From: Bifidobacterium pluvialisilvae | Lineage (GTDB): Bacteria > Actinomycetota > Actinomycetes > Actinomycetales > Bifidobacteriaceae | Length of the DNA stretch: 64,000 nucleotides | Direction of reading: 5' to 3' | Assembly (NCBI RefSeq): GCF_019331695.1 | Contig: NZ_JAHBBI010000005.1 | Span: 124,001 to 188,000, forward strand | In this document: positions 19,079-27,590 of the stretch, one piece after another | Layout of the letters: every line of letters starts with the position of its first letter | Numbering within the stretch: position 1 is the first letter of the stretch | Translations under genes and position numbers: made by a program | Notes under the pieces: model-generated | What the model saw: the letters and a program-made list of their open reading frames with translations, nothing else | Told to the model about the DNA's origin: nothing | Database searches by the model: none

Positions 19079-21793
19079 TCAGACGCGGCGTCGGTGGCCG
19101 GCGGCGCCCATGGACAAGATCGTGACGCCATCTGCCGGCAGGATGTCGGCAAGCTGCGCGGCGTTCTGGCAGGTCATCACGTAGGTGACGGGGGCTGCGC
19201 CGGCCGCCCTTGCGGCGACCATCTCCCGCAGACGGGTGCGGGCCCCGGGGTAGAGGACCGCGTCGGCGTCGTCCAGGAAGACGATGCGGGCGTGGTCGGC
19301 GAGGGCCCGGTCGACCGCGTCGAGCGGGCCGGGGACGTTCGCGCATCCGACCAGGACCACGGCCTGCCGGACCTTGCCCGCATGCTGCGGCAGCACCCGT
19401 CCGAGCACCTTGAGGTCGCCGCGGAACGTGGTGACGCGTCCGGCCAGGGTGCACAGCAGCGCCGATTTGCCGTTGACGCCGGCGCCCTCGATCACCAGCA
19501 CGCCTCCGTCGGGCACGTGCACGTCGAGGTTTTCGAATAGCGGGGTCCCGCGGTCGTCGTCCGCCGACAACCTGGCGGCGCTGATCGACTCGTGCGAGTC
19601 CGGGGCCGGCCAGTCCCGCAGCCTGAGCTCCTGCGACAGGCCGTCGCCTTCGGCGTCGAACACCGGCAGCCGCCGGTCAATCGCCGCCGGCAGGTGCCAC
19701 GCGCGTTTGCCAAGCAGGGCGAGCACGGCGGGCACGAACGTCAGCCGGACGATGAACGCGTCGACGAACACGCCCACGGCCAGTGAGAACGCGATTGGCT
19801 TGATTGTGGCGGACCCTTCCGGAATGAATGCTGCGAACACGGCGAACATGATCGTCGCGGCGGCGACCACGACCCGGCTGGCCGCCGCGAACCCCTCGGT
19901 GATCGCGGCCCGGGCGTCGCCGTGGCGGGCGTAATGCTCGCGGATGCGCGAGACGAGGAACACCTCGTAGTCCATGGCCAGGCCGAACAGCACGCCCATG
20001 AGGATGATCGGCAGGAAGCTGATGACCGAGCCCACACGCTGCACGCCAATGAGGTCTGCGCCATGGCCGAGCTGGAACACCCATGAGGTGGCGCCGAATG
20101 CGGCCAGCACCGACAGCAGGTAGCCGACGGTGGCCTTGACGGGCACCCAGATCGAACGGAACACCATGGCGAGCAGCACCAGCGACAGGCCAGCGACCAG
20201 CATGCCGAACGGCAGCAGCGCACCGCCGAGCTTGGCCGACACGTCGATCGCCACGGCGGTGATGCCCGTGACGGCGGTCTGCGTATCGTACTTGTCGGCG
20301 AAGTGCGCCTCCTTGTCACGCAGTGTCTGCACGAGCCGTTCGGTGCGCGGGTCGGACGGGCCGGTCTCCGGTACGATCTGGATGATGCCGGTGTCTCCCT
20401 TCGGGTTCGGGGTGGCGAGCGGCACGGACTTGACGCCGGGGATGGCGCGGATCTCGTCGGCCAGATCATTCACCAGTCCGATCGGGTCGGTGCTTTGGAT
20501 GATGTCCGCCGTGACGATGAGCGGACCGTTGAAGCCCGGGCCGAAATGCTCGCCGATCGCGTCGTATGCGCTGCGGGCAGGGGTTCCCGTCTCCTCCACA
20601 CCGTTGTCCGGCAGGGCCAGACGCAGCTGGCCGGCCGGCACGGACATCGCGGCCAATGCGGCGACGATCACCACCACGGTGGCCAGCGGCCTGGCGGTGG
20701 CCATGCGCACCCAGAACCGGGCGAACCGGTTGGCAGGACGGTGCCGGGATGTTTCACGGCCAGCACGGGTGCGCGGTCGCAGCCGTTCGCCCGCGGACGC
20801 CATCAGCGCAGGCACGAGCGTCTCGGCCACGGCCACCGCCACGGTTACGCCGAATGCGGCCGCAAGACCCATCGTCGTCAGGAACGGAATGCCCGCGACC
20901 GACAGGCCCAGCAGGGCGATCACGACCGTAAGGCCGGCGAAGATCACGGCCGATCCGGCGGTCGCGACGGAGCGGGCGACCGACTCCTCCACGTCGAGCC
21001 CCTGCGTCAGCTGGTCGCGGTGGCGCGAGATCAGGAACAGCGCGTAGTCGATGCCGACCGCCAGGCCGAGCATCACCGCCAGCATGGGCGCGGTGGACGA
21101 GATGGTCGTCCACGCGGTCGCGGCGTAGATGGATGCCACGGCGACCCCGACGCCGATGATCGCGGTGAGCAGCGGCATGCCCGCCGCGATCATCGAGCCG
21201 AACGTGAGCAGCAGCACGACGAGCGCGATGAGCAGGCCGACGCCTTCGGTCGGCGACAGTGCGGGGATGGCGTTGCTGAACGCGCTGCCGCCCACATGGA
21301 CCTCGGTGCCGTCGCCGAGTCTCTGGCGGAGCCATTCGCCGTCCGATTCGATCCGGGCCTTGGTCTCGGGCCTGAGGTCGTTGACGGGGACATCGAACTG
21401 GATGGCGACGATCGCGGCGCGACCGTCTTCCGATACCGCATCCTTCACGGTGTCCGAAAAGGGGTCGGCGGCCAGCGCGACCTGATCGTAGTCCCCGATC
21501 CTTTCGGCAAGCTCGCCGACGGCCGTACGGTTCGCGGGCGTGTCGACGGGCTTGCCGTCCGGCGTGACCACGACGATCTGCGCCGATGTTCCCGAGACCT
21601 CCGGGAACACGTGCTTGAGATGGTCGAGTGCGCTCTGGGATTCGGAGCCGGGGATGGCGAATTCGTCGTTGGTGCCCTTGGACATCGTTGCCATCGAAGT
21701 GACGGCCAGGACGAGGACGAGCAGCCAGGCGACGAATACGGTCCGCCGTCTGCGTGACATCAGGCGGCCGAGCCGATACAGGATGGAGGACAT
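19079..21793 (-). CDS. MMPL-family (RND-type) transporter with C-terminal P-loop domain
   Basis: A 904-aa protein. Residues 1 to ~710 are a standard MMPL transporter: TM1 at about 20-36, a first extracellular domain, a TM block with GLAVGIDYALFLISRHRDQL, a second extracellular domain, and a second block with GLAMDYEVFLVSRIREHYAR. After EGDGLSQELRLRDWPAPD comes an extra ~170-residue soluble domain with Walker A GAGVNGKS (770-777) and a Walker B-like IVFLDDAD (837-844), laid out like an ABC ATPase but with no LSGGQ signature. The ATG at 21793 follows a GGAG-type site. Downstream partner is YhgE. Confidence 0.85.
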   Translation of the reverse strand: MSSILYRLGRLMSRRRRTVFVAWLLVLVLAVTSMATMSKGTNDEFAIPGSESQSALDHLKHVFPEVSGTSAQIVVVTPDGKPVDTPANRTAVGELAERIGDYDQVALAADPFSDTVKDAVSEDGRAAIVAIQFDVPVNDLRPETKARIESDGEWLRQRLGDGTEVHVGGSAFSNAIPALSPTEGVGLLIALVVLLLTFGSMIAAGMPLLTAIIGVGVAVASIYAATAWTTISSTAPMLAVMLGLAVGIDYALFLISRHRDQLTQGLDVEESVARSVATAGSAVIFAGLTVVIALLGLSVAGIPFLTTMGLAAAFGVTVAVAVAETLVPALMASAGERLRPRTRAGRETSRHRPANRFARFWVRMATARPLATVVVIVAALAAMSVPAGQLRLALPDNGVEETGTPARSAYDAIGEHFGPGFNGPLIVTADIIQSTDPIGLVNDLADEIRAIPGVKSVPLATPNPKGDTGIIQIVPETGPSDPRTERLVQTLRDKEAHFADKYDTQTAVTGITAVAIDVSAKLGGALLPFGMLVAGLSLVLLAMVFRSIWVPVKATVGYLLSVLAAFGATSWVFQLGHGADLIGVQRVGSVISFLPIILMGVLFGLAMDYEVFLVSRIREHYARHGDARAAITEGFAAASRVVVAAATIMFAVFAAFIPEGSATIKPIAFSLAVGVFVDAFIVRLTFVPAVLALLGKRAWHLPAAIDRRLPVFDAEGDGLSQELRLRDWPAPDSHESISAARLSADDDRGTPLFENLDVHVPDGGVLVIEGAGVNGKSALLCTLAGRVTTFRGDLKVLGRVLPQHAGKVRQAVVLVGCANVPGPLDAVDRALADHARIVFLDDADAVLYPGARTRLREMVAARAAGAAPVTYVMTCQNAAQLADILPADGVTILSMGAAGHRRRV

Positions 21794-22006
21794 GTGGGGG
21801 GTCTCCTTGGTCGGGTCCGCGCGTCTCAGCGGCGGACCGGCGTCATTGGGAAATCCGCGCGGGCTACGCCGGAGCGCGGATGCGGAAGGGATGCGAAAAC
21901 CATGAACAGGGCGCGCAACAGCGCGAAAAGGGCATGGCAGGGCCTGGCCGCCCACGCGAATGGACGAACCGGGGGAAGGAAAAACTGCGGGCGCCGCCTC
22001 CGGAGA

Positions 22007-22384
22007 CTACCTGCCGGCCCGGTATTGTTCGGCCGCGGCGAGGTCGGCCTTCAGTGCGGCGGACAGTTCGTCGAGCAGCGGCAGCCATCGGTCGGCGTTC
22101 ACGGAGCAGATGCGGCGCGTGGCGTCCTTGTTGATCTCGATGAGACCCGCCTGCGCAAGCAGCTTGATGTGGTGCGAGACGGCCGTACGAGACAGCGCTG
22201 AGGAATCGGCCAGCTCACCCACGGTCTGCGGGCCGCCGGAGACGAGCCGCACGAGCAGTTGCTGGCGGTTGGGGTCCTTGAGGGTCTCGAATAGAGGAAT
22301 GCACTGGTTGAGGATCTCCAGGCTGCGAATCGGCTCGTCGCACCGTTCCTGGCCTGCCTGTGCCGTGGTGTCGTCAGCCATCAT
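22007..22384 (-). CDS. ArsR-family transcriptional regulator
   Basis: A 125-aa winged-helix regulator: LKDPNRQQLLVRLVSGGPQT, then the HTH ELADSSALSRTAVSHHIKLL and the wing ICSVNADR. No cysteine-rich metal site is evident (one Cys in the N-terminal tail, one in the wing), so it may sense a non-metal signal or redox. The first of two tandem ATGs (22384) is seven bases after AGAGG. It lies between the oxidoreductase and the MMPL operon and probably controls the latter. Confidence 0.88.
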   Translation of the reverse strand: MMADDTTAQAGQERCDEPIRSLEILNQCIPLFETLKDPNRQQLLVRLVSGGPQTVGELADSSALSRTAVSHHIKLLAQAGLIEINKDATRRICSVNADRWLPLLDELSAALKADLAAAEQYRAGR

Positions 22385-22466
22385 TTCCGTACCTCTTTTC
22401 CTCGTATTGCGTTCCAGTATCGCCATGGCCGGCGACGAGCGGCCGATCCGGCCGACATGGCGCTCC

Positions 22467-23759
22467 TCACCGGTGTCCCTTGCGCCGGCGTGGCGCGAGC
22501 GCGCCGAACCCGTGCTGGCGTATGGCGAACAGAAGGGCCCGCAGTCCGCCGATGCTCGGATTCGGCCTTCTGCCCTGTCCTATGCGGTTCATCTGCAGCT
22601 CGAACCAGCTGATGACCAGCACGCCGCCGAATGCCTTGTCGAGCGCCTTGATGCCGGTGGTGATCCACGGCAACCGCACGGTGCCGCGCCAGGCGTTACG
22701 TATGATGCGGTTCGGCAGGCCGGGCATGATCACCAGCGGCCGCGCGATGCCGATCATCTGCGTGATGCCGCTGTTCAGTGCGGTCTCCATATCGTCGGCG
22801 CTACGGAATCCGCCGGTCAGGGCGATCGGCGCGCGTACCACGCCTTTGAGGCGCTTGGCGAATTCGGTGAAGTACACGCCCCGTCGCTCATCTTCCCTGG
22901 CTCCGGTGGTGGTTTGGATCACGGGCTTCTCCAGGGTGCCGCCGGAGATGTCGATGAGGTCCACGCCCATCTCGTCCAGCCGCCGAATCACCCAGATGGA
23001 TTCTTCCTCGTCGAACCCGGCTGGCGCGCCTTCGGGGGCGCTGGCTGTGGCCGCGATGGGCGCATCACTGGAGTTGATTTTCACCGCGACCGGGAACTTC
23101 GGGCCGACCGCCTCGCGCACCGCGGCGACGACTTCGAACAGGAATCGCGCCCGGTTCTCCAGACTGCCGCCGTATTCGTCCGTACGGCGGTTGTCGAGCG
23201 GCGAAAGGAACTGGTTGATGAGATAGCCATGGGCGGCGTGGATTTCCACGCCCGTGAATCCGGCCTTTTTGGCGATGCCGGCCGTGGTGGCGAAACGGCG
23301 CACGATGTCGCGGATCTGCGTCACGGTCAGCTCGCGCGGCGGCGCGAAGAACCGCGCGTAATCGCCATCCAGTTCTCCGGCGCTGGGTGCGTACGGATGC
23401 GGGTTGATGGTGGCCGGCGACTGGCGTCCGGGATGGTTGATCTGCATCCAGCAGTGCGTGCCATCGCCGGTGCCGGCCTTGGCCCATCGTCGCAGCATGT
23501 TGAGGTCGCGTTCGTCTTCGACGGCCACGTTGCCCGGCTCGCCGAGCTGCGTGCGGTCGACCATCACGTTGCCGGTCACCAGCACGCCCGCCCCGCCCAT
23601 GGCCCAACGATGGTACAGCTGCACATGTTCCTCGGCGGGCGCGCAATCCCGGCCGGCAAGCGCCTCGTTCATGGCCGATTTGTAAAAACGGTTCTTCACC
23701 GTGACGCCACAGGGCAAGGTCAATGGTTTGGCTACGTTCAATGCGCTCGTCGCCGACAT
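22467..23759 (-). CDS. NADH:flavin oxidoreductase, Old Yellow Enzyme family
   Basis: A 430-aa FMN-dependent ene-reductase. It contains the OYE hallmark GVEIHAAHGYLINQFLSPLD followed by NRRTDEYGGSLENRARF, the N-terminal NRFYKSAMNEAL, and the phosphate-binding LTGGFRS. C-terminally it extends ~50 residues beyond the barrel with a basic tail. It probably reduces alpha,beta-unsaturated carbonyls. The leader (23760-23830) is AT-rich and holds its promoter. Confidence 0.9.
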   Translation of the reverse strand: MSATSALNVAKPLTLPCGVTVKNRFYKSAMNEALAGRDCAPAEEHVQLYHRWAMGGAGVLVTGNVMVDRTQLGEPGNVAVEDERDLNMLRRWAKAGTGDGTHCWMQINHPGRQSPATINPHPYAPSAGELDGDYARFFAPPRELTVTQIRDIVRRFATTAGIAKKAGFTGVEIHAAHGYLINQFLSPLDNRRTDEYGGSLENRARFLFEVVAAVREAVGPKFPVAVKINSSDAPIAATASAPEGAPAGFDEEESIWVIRRLDEMGVDLIDISGGTLEKPVIQTTTGAREDERRGVYFTEFAKRLKGVVRAPIALTGGFRSADDMETALNSGITQMIGIARPLVIMPGLPNRIIRNAWRGTVRLPWITTGIKALDKAFGGVLVISWFELQMNRIGQGRRPNPSIGGLRALLFAIRQHGFGALAPRRRKGHR

Positions 23760-23920
23760 AACGCTCTCCTATGTTCAGAGGTCTAAATGTTTAAGTGTTT
23801 CGACATATAGACAACACGAAGCCGTGGACAAACGACGAGTGCGGTACGTTGCCGACGCCATCCAACGTGTCATCGTCCGAACACTCCACGAAAAAAACGG
23901 GAGGCGAAACGCGTGTGAGG

Positions 23921-24702
23921 CTAGTGAACGTTCGCCCGCCGTTTCGCGGCGGGAATATGTACGGTGATGGTGGTGCCTTTGCCTTTGGCGCTGTCTACGT
24001 CGATGAAGCCGCGACTCAGGTCCACGGCGCGTCCGACCATCGCCATGCCGAGGCCGTTGCCCTGCGAGGCGCGCGGGGTGTCACCCCGGTAGAACTTGTC
24101 GAACATGTGGGCGATCCCGTCGGCTGTCATGCCGCAACCGTCGTCGCTGATCTCGACCGACACCATGCCCGGCTGCGTGCCGCCCGCACCCTGCGCCGAA
24201 CGCTGGCGCACGCTCACGTGACCACCGGGTTCGGTGTATTTGAGCGCGTTGCCGAGGATGTTGCTCCAGATGAGCGTGGTGATGCCGGGGTCGGCGTGCA
24301 CCATCGCACGGTCCTCCATGTCTCAATCCAAGTCGATGTTCCTGGTTGTGAACAGTTCGTCGAGCGTGAGGATCTCGTCGGTCAGCTGGCGGGTCAGATC
24401 GTAATCGACCGCATGGGAGACGATGGCCTAGCTTTAGAGCTTGTTGAGCTTGAGGATGTTGGCGACCAGTGTGTCGAGCCGCTCGGATGCGGCGATGATG
24501 GTTCTCGCGCATTCCTCACGACGGGTCTTGTCCATATCCACGTCGCGCATCATGGTCGCGTAGTTCTTGATAACGGCCAAAGGATTTCAAATCTCATGGC
24601 TTACGTTCGAGACGAAATCGTTAGCACGATCCAGCCGGACAACGGGCCGGAGACCATGCTATGCCTGGCGGGCCTGACCGGTTGTTCCCTATCGTCCATC
24701 AT
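23921..24702 (-). pseudogene. Sensor histidine kinase pseudogene
   Basis: The strand encodes a histidine kinase C-terminus in one frame, but that frame has four stops: TGA at 24587-24589 (in place of the residue after the phospho-acceptor motif SHEI), TAA at 24434-24436, TAG at 24428-24430 and TGA at 24323-24325. HisKA remains (NPLAVIKNYATMMRD, ERLDTLVANILKLNKL) and a full HATPase_c domain (N box ILGNALKYTEPGG, G1 SDDGCGM, G2 GNGLGMAMV). A plausible original start (tandem ATGs at 24699/24702 after GGGGAG) is in another frame and leads to only ~30 residues, so the sensor and TM part is deleted. Dead as a kinase. Confidence 0.85.
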
Positions 24703-24754
24703 TCTCCCCTCGTCCATCCGTCACGAATCGATCGATTCCGTGCCCAGAGCCGAC

Positions 24755-25573
24755 TCACTGGTTCGGCACGGCCTTGTAGCCGAGTCCGCGAACGGTCTGG
24801 ATGGTGAAATACGGGCAGTCGGCGAACTTGGCGCGCAGGCGCGTGATATACACGTCGGTGACGCGCAGGTTGTTGTCCGCGTCCTGACCCCAGAACTCGT
24901 CCATGAGCTGGCCGCGCGAGAACACCTGACGCGGGTAGCTCAGCAGCTTGTACAGGATGTTGAACTCGCGCACGGTCAGTTCCACCGGTCTGCCGTCCCA
25001 CTGGGCCGACATCTCCCCCGCGTCGAGCACCAGCCCGCCCACCTTGAGCTGTTTGTTTTCCTCGATACCCGCGCGACGCAGCAGCGCCTCGACGCGCAGC
25101 ACCAGCTCGTCGAGCTCGATCGCCGGCCCGTTGCGTTCGACCGTGATCCTGCGCATCCGTTTGGCGAGCAGACCTGCGCCCAGCCAGCACAGGAATCCCG
25201 GAACCGCAGGCGCGACCATCAGGACCATGAGCCCATTCAGATACGCGAACGTGGCCCCGCCGAGGAACACGCATCCCACCAATCCGACGCACAGACCGAC
25301 GATCGACGACTTGCGGACGGGCGCCTGCTCCAAGGTCTCCAGCTCGCGCATGTGCGCGTCGAACTGACGTTGCAGACGGATCAGCTTGGTACGGTTCAGC
25401 AGATTCCGGTCGCGTTTGAAGTTCAGCATGCCGCCGCGCCCGAAACCGTCCGGAAGCCAGCCGAAATTCCGGTAGGCGTCGACCACCATCGACTCGTGCG
25501 CGCCACCTACGCGCACGGACGTGTATTCGTAGCCGACGAAGTCCGGGGCCGCGCCCGTCGATTGCCGTCCCAC
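24755..25573 (-). CDS. Membrane protein fused to an OmpR-type winged-helix domain (receiver lost)
   Basis: 272 aa from a GTG preceded by AGGGGAG. Residues 1-88 are soluble (VGYEYTSVRVGGAHESMVVD, RNLLNRTKLIRLQRQFDAHM), then two membrane helices at about 90-113 and 115-137. Residues 152-170 (ELDELVLRVEALLRRAGI) are the last helix of an OmpR receiver domain, and 176-270 a complete OmpR/PhoB winged helix (ELTVREFNILYKLL, NNLRVTDVYITRLRAKF, VRGLGYKA). The receiver itself, with its phospho-Asp, is missing. The frame is intact. It lies directly upstream of the dead kinase, so it probably arose by a deletion joining a membrane-protein gene to the cognate response regulator. It could be a membrane-anchored regulator or a relic. 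Confidence 0.8.
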   Translation of the reverse strand: MGRQSTGAAPDFVGYEYTSVRVGGAHESMVVDAYRNFGWLPDGFGRGGMLNFKRDRNLLNRTKLIRLQRQFDAHMRELETLEQAPVRKSSIVGLCVGLVGCVFLGGATFAYLNGLMVLMVAPAVPGFLCWLGAGLLAKRMRRITVERNGPAIELDELVLRVEALLRRAGIEENKQLKVGGLVLDAGEMSAQWDGRPVELTVREFNILYKLLSYPRQVFSRGQLMDEFWGQDADNNLRVTDVYITRLRAKFADCPYFTIQTVRGLGYKAVPNQ

Positions 25574-25867
25574 AGTAAGCTCCCCTCGCTCGCAGACACA
25601 TGATTCATCCATGCGGCCGACTCTAGGGAGATTCGTCAACGCGACGTTGATCAAGTGTTAACGAGGTACGAAAAGCCAACGATCGCAACGGTTCTCGAGG
25701 CTTTGCGAGAATTTTCCACGCTTGGTACGCCGTTTCATGAGTTGTCAACAGTCCATGAGCAATCGGCAGGAAGTCGAACCGTAGCCTGTGAACCGTCAAT
25801 CACGACGGGAACGTCCCGTCGGAAGGATTGCAACATATTTCACGAGAAAACGAGAAAGGTCGTCATC

Positions 25868-26242
25868 ATGACGAAGAAGAACTTCATCTCCATGATTCTG
25901 GGCACCATCGGCGGCGTGCTGTTCGCCATCGGCATGTGCATGGGACTGTTGCCCGAATGGCACGCCTTCAATCAGGGCATCGTCATCGGAGCCGTCGGAC
26001 TGGTCGTGCTGGCCATCATGCTCATGGTCCGTCGCAGAATGGAAGGCAAGCCGATGATCGTCCCGCTGAGCGGACGGACGATCGGCATCACGCTCCTGGC
26101 CATCGTCGGCGCGCTCGCCCTCGGCGTCGGCATGTGCATGACGATGATCTGGAACATGCTCATCCTCGGCATCATCGTCGGACTCGTCAGCATCGTGCTG
26201 CTGCTCACGCTCATCCCCCTCACCAGGGGACTCAGGGACTGA
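25868..26242 (+). CDS. Small four-TM membrane protein
   Basis: A 124-aa protein with four hydrophobic helices: ISMILGTIGGVLFAIGMCMG, GIVIGAVGLVVLAIMLMV, ITLLAIVGALALGVGMCMTM and LILGIIVGLVSIVLLLTLIP. The two halves resemble each other, especially the GMCMG/GMCMT helix ends, suggesting internal duplication. The ATG follows GAAAGG. It is divergent from the fused regulator, a common arrangement for a two-component target (inference). Confidence 0.75.
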   Translation: MTKKNFISMILGTIGGVLFAIGMCMGLLPEWHAFNQGIVIGAVGLVVLAIMLMVRRRMEGKPMIVPLSGRTIGITLLAIVGALALGVGMCMTMIWNMLILGIIVGLVSIVLLLTLIPLTRGLRD

Positions 26243-26294
26243 GCCATCCCGAATCCGCAGCTTCGCCGGCACCGCGTTTGTATACTTGAGCGTC

Positions 26295-26741
26295 ATGGAA
26301 TTGACGATCAAGCGTTTTGACGAACTGGATGCGCACGAACTCTACGACATGCTTCGGGTGCGCATGTCGGTGTTCGTGGTCGAGCAGCATTGCCCGTATC
26401 AGGACATCGACGACGTCGACCCGCACTGCTGGCATGTGTTCATGCACGATGATGCCGGCATCGCCGCCTACTGCCGGGTGGTCGATGCCGGCGTCACCTT
26501 CCCCGAAACGGCGATAGGCCGCGTGCTGACGACTCGGCGCGGTCAGGGCCTGGGAGCACTTATCGTCAAAGCCGGACTGCAGGTCGCGCAGGAACGCGCC
26601 GGCGCGCGCAGCGTGCGCATCGAGGCGCAGTCCTACGCCAAGGGCTTCTACGAGAAGCTCGGCTTCACGCAGGTCTCCGACGAATTCCTCGAGGACGGCA
26701 TCCCCCACATCGAGATGCTGTGGCGTGCCGACGCGGACTGA
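26295..26741 (+). CDS. ElaA-like GNAT family acetyltransferase
   Basis: A 148-aa GNAT protein of the ElaA subfamily. The N-terminus LRVRMSVFVVEQHCPYQDID is the ElaA signature, acetyl-CoA binding is at RVLTTRRGQGLGALIVKAG, and the C-terminal FYEKLGF motif is present. Acceptor unknown. The ATG at 26295 is preferred over the TTG at 26286. Confidence 0.88.
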   Translation: MELTIKRFDELDAHELYDMLRVRMSVFVVEQHCPYQDIDDVDPHCWHVFMHDDAGIAAYCRVVDAGVTFPETAIGRVLTTRRGQGLGALIVKAGLQVAQERAGARSVRIEAQSYAKGFYEKLGFTQVSDEFLEDGIPHIEMLWRADAD

Positions 26742-26825
26742 CGACACGGTCCGACCATTCGGCGTCGTCCGATTTGAACGCGCGGTACGACCCCGACCAG
26801 GCCGCGCACGGCCGCGCCTCCCGGC

Positions 26826-27509
26826 TCATGCGTCCCAACCCGCAAGGAACGATCCGCGTTTCATCGCGTCGTCGCGGTACTGTTTGCCGAATTCGTCGAT
26901 GAGTCCGTGGAACTCCTGCAGATCAGCGACGGTCAGGTTCGTGCCCAGCACCACGGGCGAATAGGCCCTGTGGAACGCCGCATAGCCGGCCGGAACCGCG
27001 AATCCAAGGAACGCGAACAGACGCCGCGCGTAGGTGTCGGCCACGAAGGTGCGGCGGGAGAACACGTACAGCATCAGATCGTCGGCCGTCTCGCCGCCGA
27101 CGCCGAACAGGCCGAGCAGTTCGGCCCGCAGCTCGGCGTCGGGCACGTCCGCGACACCATCGGGCCTCGCCCCGCAGCGCTCCACATACCACCGGCTCAG
27201 CGTCTGCACCGCTCTGGACTTGTTGACGTAGAAGCCCGACGGCCGTATCAGCTCCTGCAGGCGCATCCGGTCCATGCTCATCAACGCATGGGGTTCGAGC
27301 GCGCCTTCCGACTTCAGCGCCGCAAGCGAACGGTCCACATTGCCCCATGCCGTGTTCTGGGTGAGCACCGCGCCCACCATGATCTCGAACACGGTGTCCG
27401 CCGGCCACCATCCGGTCGGCCCGAGTTCCCCCGCCATGGTGCGGTACAGGGCCTCGACGGTTTCAGGCGTGGGTATGGGTCGCCCCTGTCCCGCACTTCC
27501 ACCGTCCAT
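26826..27509 (-). CDS. HhH-GPD DNA glycosylase, MagIII/endonuclease III-like
   Basis: A 227-aa base-excision glycosylase. The family start VGAVLTQNTAWGNVDRSLAA, helix-hairpin-helix LFGVGGETADDLML and catalytic Asp in FVADTYARR are clear. Where bifunctional Nth enzymes have a Lys after the hairpin (GxGxKTA), this has Glu, and the four iron-sulfur cysteines at the C-terminus are absent. That fits the monofunctional MagIII type, which removes alkylated purines. Start ATG 27509. Confidence 0.87.
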   Translation of the reverse strand: MDGGSAGQGRPIPTPETVEALYRTMAGELGPTGWWPADTVFEIMVGAVLTQNTAWGNVDRSLAALKSEGALEPHALMSMDRMRLQELIRPSGFYVNKSRAVQTLSRWYVERCGARPDGVADVPDAELRAELLGLFGVGGETADDLMLYVFSRRTFVADTYARRLFAFLGFAVPAGYAAFHRAYSPVVLGTNLTVADLQEFHGLIDEFGKQYRDDAMKRGSFLAGWDA

Positions 27510-27590
27510 CGACCATCACTCCGTTCCGTCCGCCATCCTCCGATGCCTTGGATACACCAACGATAGTAGACGCAGGCACGAGGAGATCCC

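Noticed and set aside
21960-23786. 608-codon open frame on the plus strand
   Set aside because: Shadow of the ArsR and Old Yellow Enzyme genes on the other strand.
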